Of a stretch of DNA of 10,507 nucleotides, positions 5,464 to 10,507 are shown one piece after another (position 1 is the first letter of the stretch; each line of letters opens with the position of its first letter). Under the pieces are notes generated by a model that did not search any database, was not told the DNA's origin, and was given only the letters and a program-made list of their open reading frames with translations. The stretch comes from Dehalococcoidia bacterium (lineage in GTDB: Bacteria; Chloroflexota; Dehalococcoidia; UBA2979): NCBI GenBank assembly GCA_030745285.1, contig JASLOV010000237.1, positions 1 through 10,507 on the forward strand, read 5' to 3'. The translations under genes were made by a program, and so were the position numbers.

Positions 5464-6786
5464 CTAGCCCCGTGCCTCGATCGCCTCGAGACCGCCGAGA
5501 TAGGGGTGTAGCACTTCCGGCACCTCGACGGAGCCGTCTTCGCGCTGGTTCTGTTCCAGGATCGTCGCCATCGTGCGCGGTAGCGCCAGCCCGGACCCGT
5601 TCAGCGTGTGCAGATGCTGCACGCGTCCCTCGCTATCCCGGTAGCGCAGGTTCGCTCGCCGCGCCTGGAAGTCGACGAAGTTCGAGACAGACGAGACCTC
5701 CAACCACTCGCCCGCCCCCCGCGCCCACACCTCGATGTCGTAGGTCATCGCCGAGGAGAACGTCAGGTCGGCGCTCGCCAGCCGCAGCACGCGGTAGCGG
5801 AAGCCGAGCGCGCGCACGATGTTGAGCGCGTGCTGGAGCAGCACGTCGAGCGCCTCCCACGACGCCTCCGGCTGCTCGAAGCGCACCATCTCCACCTTGT
5901 CGAACTGGTAGACCCGCTTGATGCCGCGCACGTCGCGGCCGCCGCTGAACTGCTCGCGGCGGAAGCTCGACGAGTACGCCGAGTGGTGCACCGGCAGAGC
6001 CTCGCCCTCCAGGATTTCGTCGCGGTACATGTTCGTGATCGGCACTTCGGCCGTCGGGATCAACCAGAGGTCGGTGCCCTCCGCGTGGAACATCGTCTCG
6101 CCGAACTTCGGCAGGCTGCCGGTCCCGACCAGGCTCTGCGAAAGCACCAGCGACGGCGGGTACACCTCGCTGTAGTCGTGCTCGCGATGCACGTCGAGCA
6201 TCCAGGTGATCAGTGCGCGCTGCAGCCGAGCGCCGTCTTCGCGCAGCAGGTAGAAGTGCGCGCCGGAGACCACCGCCGCCCGCTGGAAGTCGATGATCCC
6301 CAGCTGTTCGCCGATCTCCCAGTGCGGCTTCGCCCCGGGCTCTGCGGACAGCTCGTCCTCGTCACGCAGCGACCGCGGCGGATCGACCGCGTGCTCTTCG
6401 CCGGTCGTGCCGTCCCCCTCGATCACGATCACGCTGTCCTCGTACTCGCCCGGCGGCACATCCGCGTGCGGCATGTTCGGCACGACGAGCATCAGCTCGT
6501 CCAGTTCCGAGACCGCCGTCCGCAACCGATCCTCAAGCACGTCGAGCTCGCCGGCGACGGCGCGCTGCTCCTCGATCAGTCGCTGCCGCTCCGCGTCGTC
6601 CTTTGCCGCCCCGATCAGCTTGCCCGCCTGGTTGCGGTCGGCCCGCATCCGCTCGACTTCGCCGAGCAGGCTCCGCCGCTGGTCGTCGAGCTCCACGATG
6701 CGGTCGATCGGTGCGTCGACGCCACGCGCGGCACACGCCGCCTTCACCTCGTCCGTTCGCTCGCGCAGCACCTGGATCGAAAGCAT
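5464..6786 (-). CDS. serS: Seryl-tRNA synthetase
   Basis: Charges tRNA-Ser with serine using ATP in the cytosol. The 440-residue product has the normal length and order. An N-terminal coiled-coil arm (about 30-100), rich in charged heptads, reaches the tRNA; the class II catalytic core follows. Visible signs are WLIPTAEVPITNMYRDE (241-257, the serine-binding TAE loop), motif 2 at 275-299 starting FRREQFSGGRDVRG and ending QFDKVEM, and motif 3 around NGSGLALPRTMATILEQNQ (396-414). Motif 2 has REQFSGG where many bacteria have SEAGSxG; from memory a similar variant occurs in Chloroflexota-type enzymes. ATG 6786 gives the canonical start MLSIQVLRE; a longer frame to 6831 adds non-homologous sequence overlapping the Nudix gene. 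The Nudix stop TGA lies one base before this ATG, so translation is probably coupled. Confidence 0.97.
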   Translation of the reverse strand: MLSIQVLRERTDEVKAACAARGVDAPIDRIVELDDQRRSLLGEVERMRADRNQAGKLIGAAKDDAERQRLIEEQRAVAGELDVLEDRLRTAVSELDELMLVVPNMPHADVPPGEYEDSVIVIEGDGTTGEEHAVDPPRSLRDEDELSAEPGAKPHWEIGEQLGIIDFQRAAVVSGAHFYLLREDGARLQRALITWMLDVHREHDYSEVYPPSLVLSQSLVGTGSLPKFGETMFHAEGTDLWLIPTAEVPITNMYRDEILEGEALPVHHSAYSSSFRREQFSGGRDVRGIKRVYQFDKVEMVRFEQPEASWEALDVLLQHALNIVRALGFRYRVLRLASADLTFSSAMTYDIEVWARGAGEWLEVSSVSNFVDFQARRANLRYRDSEGRVQHLHTLNGSGLALPRTMATILEQNQREDGSVEVPEVLHPYLGGLEAIEARG

Positions 6787-6787
6787 C

Positions 6788-7333
6788 TCAGCCCTGCCCC
6801 CGGTCAGCCCGGCCAGCCCTGCCGGCCGCACCCCGCGTTAGCCCCGACGCACGAGAGGCGGCGATCGCCGCCAGCGCCAGCCGGCGCACATCGTCCTCGA
6901 TCGGCATGTCCGCGCCGCACGATGCGACGGGTAGCTGCGGGTTCGACCGCAGCGTCGCCTCGTGCACCCAGTCCCACGCCTCGTCCCCGCCGGGCAGGTC
7001 CAGCGACGCCCCGCTCACCGGCCGCGTGAAGTAGACGAAATCGATGTGCTGATGGGGGCCGTCGGCGTAGCCGTCCGTATCGAGGTCGTAGACGCCGATC
7101 GTCACCGGCGGCGGCAGCTGCGGCGGCTTCGCGTGCCCGAACGGCACCACCGTCGGCAGCACCTCGACATCGATGCCGGTCTCTTCCTTCACCTCGCGCA
7201 GCACGGCCTCGATCGGGTCCTCGTCCCGCTCGATGTGACCGCCGGCCGGCAGCCATTTCTGGATGCGATGCCAGTGCAGCGCCGTACGCTCACCGTCCGA
7301 GACGAACCCGCTGACTGTGAAGTGTCGCTCCAT
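6788..7333 (-). CDS. Nudix hydrolase
   Basis: A 181-residue Nudix family protein, which would hydrolyse a nucleoside diphosphate linked to another moiety, with Mg2+ or Mn2+. The full Nudix box G-x5-E-x7-REUxEExGU is present at 32-54: Gly32, Glu38, then REVKEETGI (46-54). The flanking WLPAGGHIE (28-35) and the later QHIDFVYFTRPV (94-105) are typical strands of the fold. The substrate cannot be predicted; the family is broad, and house-cleaning or cofactor hydrolysis are both possible. The C-terminal 20 residues or so are Arg/Gly/Ala-rich and probably disordered. They run up to the serS start, where TGA is followed by one base and ATG. ATG 7333 has no clear SD but has TAGGCT 6 nt upstream. It is the first gene of a Nudix-serS unit. 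Confidence 0.92.
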   Translation of the reverse strand: MERHFTVSGFVSDGERTALHWHRIQKWLPAGGHIERDEDPIEAVLREVKEETGIDVEVLPTVVPFGHAKPPQLPPPVTIGVYDLDTDGYADGPHQHIDFVYFTRPVSGASLDLPGGDEAWDWVHEATLRSNPQLPVASCGADMPIEDDVRRLALAAIAASRASGLTRGAAGRAGRADRGQG

Positions 7334-7339
7334 CCGCCG

Positions 7340-7345
7340 AGCCTA
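7340..7345 (-). promoter_or_regulatory. TAGGCT -10-like box before the Nudix gene
   Basis: Minus-strand TAGGCT is followed by 6 nt (CGGCGG) and then ATG 7333, the same arrangement as at 4894-4899. It suggests a leaderless transcript for the Nudix-serS unit. A -35 box is not evident. Confidence 0.45.
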
Positions 7346-7427
7346 TCAGCGCCCCCCACGCAACGGAAGGCGAGCCCGCTCGTCTGCTCAGGGAACTGCG
7401 GTGCCTCGCCACGCGGAACTCAGCTCG

Positions 7428-7492
7428 CTCATCCCGAGCCCCGCCAGTCCGCTCATCCTGAGCCCGTCGAAGGATGACCCCCCGCCAGTCCG
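7428..7492. repeat. CTCATCCTGAGCC repeat pair with flanking direct repeats
   Basis: A short copy (CTCATCCCGAGCC, 7428-7440) is followed by CCGCCAGTCCG (7441-7451). Next comes the most complete copy (7452-7477), in which TCATCCT and AGGATGA (7471-7477) form an inverted repeat around an 11-nt loop. CCGCCAGTCCG then recurs at 7482-7492. The element fills the gap between the HAD gene end and the Nudix gene start and could fold on RNA as a weak terminator for the lysS-HAD unit. Confidence 0.75.
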
Positions 7493-7509
7493 CTGCCGCC
7501 TCCCGCGCG

Positions 7510-8172
7510 CTATCCCCCGAGCCAGCCGAGGTCGAACTCCCGCAGCGACCCCACCACCGCACCCGCCTGCGACTGCGGCGGCGGCGTGAAGCTGGCCTGC
7601 GTCGACTGCACCACCCACAGCCCGGCCGCGCTCGCCGAGGCGATGCCGTGCACCGAGTCCTCCACGGCGATGCCGGCCGCGGGCGTCACCCCCAGCCGCT
7701 CCGCCGCCAGCAGGTAGACGTCCGGCGCAGGCTTGTCGCGCCCCGCCTCGCCCGCCGTCGTGATCACCGAGAAGTACCGGTCGAGCCACGCAGTCCCCAG
7801 CGTCGTCTCCACCGTCCGCCGCGATGACTGCGACGCGACCGCCAGCGCGATGCCCCGCTCGCCGATCGCCTCCAGCAACTCGACGACGCCGTCGAGTGGC
7901 CGGAGGTCCGCGCGCGCGAGTTCGTCGCGCACCAGCCCGCTGTAGCGCTCTCTGATCTGCTCGATGGTGATCTCGTACGTCGCCGCCAGCCACTGCTCGA
8001 ACCCACCGGTGCCGATGAACTGCTCATACACGTCGTCCGCCAGCTCCGCCGGCGCGATCAGTGCGCGCGTCGCCGCCAGGTGCACCGGCTCCGTGTCGAC
8101 GAGCACGCCGTCGAGGTCGAAGACCACCGCCTCGACGTCCGCCGGCGGACGGGGCGCGGCCGCGACGCTCAC
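7510..8172 (-). CDS. HAD-superfamily phosphatase/phosphomutase, beta-PGM-like
   Basis: A 220-residue cytosolic HAD hydrolase of subfamily IA, like beta-phosphoglucomutases and sugar-phosphate phosphatases. All four motifs are present: VVFDLDGVLVDTEP (16-29) with nucleophile Asp19 and Asp21, VASQSS (112-117) with Ser114, DKPAPDVYLLA (146-156) with Lys147, and GIAVEDSVHG (167-176) with Glu171 and Asp172. The alpha-helical cap follows motif I. Substrate is unknown; the family works on phosphorylated sugars and small metabolites. GTG 8172 is chosen: it overlaps the TGA of the preceding START-like gene (GTGA), and a GAGGGGGGAG purine run lies just upstream. A longer frame to 8205 would overlap that gene needlessly. 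Last gene of the lysS unit, ending next to the repeat element. Confidence 0.92.
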   Translation of the reverse strand: MSVAAAPRPPADVEAVVFDLDGVLVDTEPVHLAATRALIAPAELADDVYEQFIGTGGFEQWLAATYEITIEQIRERYSGLVRDELARADLRPLDGVVELLEAIGERGIALAVASQSSRRTVETTLGTAWLDRYFSVITTAGEAGRDKPAPDVYLLAAERLGVTPAAGIAVEDSVHGIASASAAGLWVVQSTQASFTPPPQSQAGAVVGSLREFDLGWLGG

Positions 8173-8600
8173 GCTCCCCCCTCTACCAGTTGCTTGAGCT
8201 GCCACAGCGCATTGCGGTACGCCTGCCGCCGCAGCGGCTCGTAGAGCACGGGCTCCAGTACCCGCCCCAGCGGTCCGCCCTGCGGCCGGTACGCGGCCTC
8301 GACCGTGACGTGCACCTCGCCCGCCGCCTCCGGGTGCAGCGCCCAGCTCAGCGACGACAGAGCGCCGCTCTCGCTCCCGCCGGCACGCTCCATCAGCAGC
8401 AGCCGCGGGGGCTCCTCCGAGCTCACCGCCAGCTCCGCACGTTCGCGCCGCAACGGCAGCCGCAGGTCGTACGCCAGCGCGCCGTTCTCGCTCACCGCAA
8501 AGGCGGCAGCGAACCAGCCGCCCTCGGCCGGGTCGCGCAGCCGTCCGAAGATCGCCTCCGGCGTCGCATGGATATGCACGTCCTCGCGCAGCAGGTTCAC
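8169..8600 (-). CDS. START-like (SRPBCC) domain protein
   Basis: A 143-residue protein of the START/SRPBCC helix-grip fold, which forms a deep pocket for hydrophobic ligands and includes polyketide cyclase-like and coenzyme-binding proteins. The first strand and helix read VHIHATPEAIFGRLRDPA (8-25). Antiparallel strands follow (SSLSWALHPEAAGEVHVTVE, 82-101), and the long C-terminal helix is RVLEPVLYEPLRRQAYRNAL (113-132). Assignment is by pattern only, and no ligand can be named. GTG 8600 starts at the first strand and has GGAAG 5 nt upstream. The gene begins 34 nt after the lysS stop and overlaps the HAD gene by 4 nt, so the three are probably one transcript. The link to lysine tRNA charging, if any, is likely only genomic. 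Confidence 0.78.
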   Translation of the reverse strand: MNLLREDVHIHATPEAIFGRLRDPAEGGWFAAAFAVSENGALAYDLRLPLRRERAELAVSSEEPPRLLLMERAGGSESGALSSLSWALHPEAAGEVHVTVEAAYRPQGGPLGRVLEPVLYEPLRRQAYRNALWQLKQLVEGGA

Positions 8601-8634
8601 GAGCTTCCGGCCGAGTCCATCGTCACGGCACTCG

Positions 8635-10107
8635 CTACTGGCGGTCGCGCAGTGCCGGGAACAGGATCACCTCGCGGATCGACTGCTCCCCGGTCAGCAG
8701 CATCATCATCCGCTCCAGCCCCATGCCCAGCCCGCCCGCCGGCGGCATGCCGTGCTCCAGCGCGAGCAGGAACTCCTCGTCCGCCAGCTCGATCTCGTCG
8801 TCGCCGCCGGCCGCCAGCCGCGCCTGCTCTTGCAGACGTTCGCGCTGCTCGACGGGGTCGTTCAGCTCGGAGTAGGCGTTCGCCAGCTCGAACCCGAGCG
8901 CAAACAGCTCGAAGCGCTCGACGGTCTCGGCCTCGTCGACCTTGCGCTTCGCCAGCGGCGAGATCTCCACCGGGTAGTCGAATACGAACGTCGGCTGAAT
9001 AAGGTGCGGCTCCGCCAGCGTCGACCACAGCAGGTCGAGCACGGTGATCCACGACGCCGGCTCCTTGATCGAGATGTTGCGCTCCGCCGCCACGGCCCGC
9101 AGCGACGCCTCGTCGCGGTGCTCGGTGTAATCGAACCCGCCGTGCTCCAGCAGCGCCCGTCGGAACGTCGTGCGCGCGAATGGCGCTTCCAGGTCGAGCC
9201 GGTGCTCACCGTGCTCGACCTGCATCGTGCCGAGCACCTCCTGCGCGACGTGCCGGTAGAGCTCTTCCACCATCGCAGCCACGTCGCGGTAATCGGCGTA
9301 TGCCTCGTACGACTCCAGCATCAGGAACTCGGGATTGTGTCTGGTCGAGACGCCCTCATTGCGGAAGACACGCCCGATCTCGAACACCCTATCGAGTCCT
9401 CCCACCAGCAGACGCTTCAGATGGAGTTCCAGCGCGATCCGCAGGTTGAAGTCGCGGTCCAGCGCATTGTGATGCGTGACGAACGGCCGCGCCGCCGCGC
9501 CGCCCGCCTCCGCCTGAAGCACCGGCGTCACGACCTCCATGAAGCCGCGGCCCTCGAAGAATCGCCGCACCGATGAGACGACACGCGAGGAGATGCGCGC
9601 GACTTCACGCGAGCGCTCGTTCGCCATCAGGTCCAGGTAGCGCTGCCGGTAGCGCGTCTCCGTGTCCGTCACGCCGTGCCACTTCTCCGGCATCGGCCGC
9701 AGCGCCTTGGTGATCACCTGCCACTCGGCGACGGCGACCGTCGCCTCGCCGGTGCGCGTGCGAAAGACCTTCCCGTTGGCCGCGATGAAGTCGCCGAGGT
9801 CGACGAGGTCGAGCTGCTCGAAGGCCTCGCCCAGCACGTCGCGCTGGAGGTGGAGCTGGATGCGCCCGGAGCCATCCGTGAGATCCAGGAAGGCGGCCTT
9901 GCCCATCACCCGCTGCGCCGTCAGCCGCCCGGCGACAGCGACCGCTCCCGTCTCCGCGGCCCCGCCGGCCTCCGCCGTCTCAAGCAGCGCCACCGCCTCG
10001 GCCGCCTCGTGGCTGCGCTCGATCGAAGCCGGGTAGGGATCGCCTTGCCTGAGCAGACGCTCGCGCTTCTCGATTCGTAGTGCGAAGAGCTCTTCTTCGG
10101 ACGGCAT
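8635..10107 (-). CDS. lysS: Lysyl-tRNA synthetase, class II
   Basis: Charges tRNA-Lys with lysine using ATP in the cytosol. The 490-residue length is typical. An N-terminal OB-fold anticodon-binding domain (about 55-140; VAGRLTAQRVMGKAAFLDL, 58-76) is followed by the class II core. The start of the core reads TRYRQRYLDLMANERSREV (151-169), with motif 1 in the next helix (FEGRGFMEVVTPVL). Motif 2 is RVFEIGRVFRNEG (240-252) with HNPEFLMLESYEAYADY (257-273), and motif 3 is GGLGMGLERMMMLLTG (458-473) then REVILFP (478-484). All key regions look intact. ATG 10107 gives the usual MPSEEELFALRIEK start; GGAAGG and AGGCGG lie upstream. A TAGAGT box lies 27 nt before the ATG. lysS next to greA is a common bacterial arrangement. 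It heads a run with the START-like and HAD genes. Confidence 0.97.
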   Translation of the reverse strand: MPSEEELFALRIEKRERLLRQGDPYPASIERSHEAAEAVALLETAEAGGAAETGAVAVAGRLTAQRVMGKAAFLDLTDGSGRIQLHLQRDVLGEAFEQLDLVDLGDFIAANGKVFRTRTGEATVAVAEWQVITKALRPMPEKWHGVTDTETRYRQRYLDLMANERSREVARISSRVVSSVRRFFEGRGFMEVVTPVLQAEAGGAAARPFVTHHNALDRDFNLRIALELHLKRLLVGGLDRVFEIGRVFRNEGVSTRHNPEFLMLESYEAYADYRDVAAMVEELYRHVAQEVLGTMQVEHGEHRLDLEAPFARTTFRRALLEHGGFDYTEHRDEASLRAVAAERNISIKEPASWITVLDLLWSTLAEPHLIQPTFVFDYPVEISPLAKRKVDEAETVERFELFALGFELANAYSELNDPVEQRERLQEQARLAAGGDDEIELADEEFLLALEHGMPPAGGLGMGLERMMMLLTGEQSIREVILFPALRDRQ

Positions 10108-10134
10108 CGCCGCCTGCCTTCCGTCCGCCGCTAG

Positions 10135-10140
10135 ACTCTA
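10135..10140 (-). promoter_or_regulatory. TAGAGT -10-like box before lysS
   Basis: Minus-strand TAGAGT lies 27 nt upstream of the lysS ATG, in the gap behind the greA hairpin. It resembles the TAGRCT boxes of the window but would give a leader with an SD. No -35 box was found. Confidence 0.3.
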
Positions 10141-10220
10141 CCGCCGCTGTCCCTTGCCCGCTGCTGGCTCGCCGGCCGGCAAAGCCAGTGCGCTGCTCGA
10201 TCGACCGTGCCCTGACACGA

Positions 10221-10247
10221 ACAGCGGGGCCGTCCCGGCCCCGCTGT
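10221..10247 (-). terminator. Perfect 12-bp hairpin behind greA
   Basis: ACAGCGGGGCCG (10221-10232) and CGGCCCCGCTGT (10236-10247) pair perfectly around a TCC loop, starting 24 nt past the greA stop. No T-run follows on the minus strand. Position and strength point to the greA transcript end, separating it from lysS. Confidence 0.7.
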
Positions 10248-10270
10248 CGATGCGCTCGCCGGGCTCGCGG

Positions 10271-10507
10271 CTACTTCACGGAGGTGACCGTCATCTCCAC
10301 TTTGCCGGCGGGCGCGGTCACCCGCACCTTGTCGCCGCGCTTCTTGCCGATCAGCGCCTGTCCGACCGGCGACTCATGGCTGATCCGCCCTGCCGCCGGA
10401 CTCGCCTCGGCCGGCCCGACCAGCTGGTAGGTCTGGCGCTTGCCGTCCTTGGTCTTCACGGAAACCGTGGAGCCGATGCGTACCTCTTTCGAGCCCTTCG
10501 CCGCCTT
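10271..10507 (-). CDS. greA: Transcription elongation factor GreA, C-terminal part (cut by window edge)
   Basis: The last 78 residues of a GreA/GreB-type factor, which rescues backtracked RNA polymerase by stimulating cleavage of the nascent RNA. The FKBP-like C-terminal domain is clear: VRIGSTVSVKTKDGK (9-23 of the visible part), YQLVGPAEASPAAGRISHES (27-46) and PVGQALIGKKRGDKVRV (47-63), ending at TAG 10271. The N-terminal coiled coil that enters the polymerase channel lies outside the window. GreA is likelier than GreB because of the lysS neighbour and the VGPAEA...ISHESP wording; some Gre-like factors share this domain, so the symbol is slightly less certain than the family. Confidence 0.93.
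   Translation of the reverse strand, partial: KAAKGSKEVRIGSTVSVKTKDGKRQTYQLVGPAEASPAAGRISHESPVGQALIGKKRGDKVRVTAPAGKVEMTVTSVK

Noticed and set aside
5608..7029. Plus-strand frame of 473 codons opposite serS and the Nudix gene
   Set aside because: His/Arg/Leu-rich antisense shadow of serS; no recognisable domain.
8305..9576. Plus-strand frame of 423 codons opposite the START-like gene and lysS
   Set aside because: Antisense shadow with biased composition; the minus-strand genes are certain.

Overview
The window is about 10.5 kb of very GC-rich (roughly 70% by eye), gene-dense bacterial chromosome. Almost everything in it looks like core or house-keeping sequence; no phage, insertion sequence, CRISPR array, tRNA or rRNA was seen. 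The greA-lysS neighbourhood, class II aminoacyl-tRNA synthetases, an LLM-class (F420/flavin type) oxidoreductase, a seven-iron ferredoxin domain and possible leaderless starts fit a Chloroflexota (Dehalococcoidia-like) or deep-branching Actinomycetota genome. That placement is inference; nothing here fixes the phylum.

Layout, left to right. Bases 1-141 carry the start of an unrecognised minus-strand gene cut by the window edge. A divergent plus-strand luciferase-like oxidoreductase follows (340-1377) and converges on a minus-strand P-loop kinase that is broken by a single-base frameshift (1437-1986). Divergent from the kinase is a plus-strand membrane-anchored ferredoxin fusion (2143-3282), the most unusual protein in the window. 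Behind it sits a cluster of degenerate repeats (3321-3408), then a minus-strand pair: a double DinB-like protein and a DUF488 protein (4887 down to 3436). A 64-residue membrane protein (5185-4991) has a clear SD and a good sigma70-type promoter whose spacer holds a LexA/SOS-type palindrome.

The right half is one direction (minus) throughout. The partial greA (10507-10271, hairpin behind it) is followed by lysS, a START-like protein and a HAD phosphatase in a tight run, with a GTGA stop/start overlap between the last two. After a short repeat-bearing gap comes a Nudix hydrolase directly coupled to serS, with a perfect 11-bp hairpin behind serS.

Points for follow-up: (1) a 7Fe ferredoxin fused through an Ala/Pro linker and two membrane helices to a soluble C-terminal domain of unknown role; (2) the SOS-box-controlled small membrane protein, a candidate damage-induced membrane peptide; (3) TAGRCT boxes at a fixed 6 nt before start codons, suggesting leaderless mRNAs; (4) a family of CTCATCCTGAGCC-type intergenic repeats, all in one orientation, at three gene junctions.
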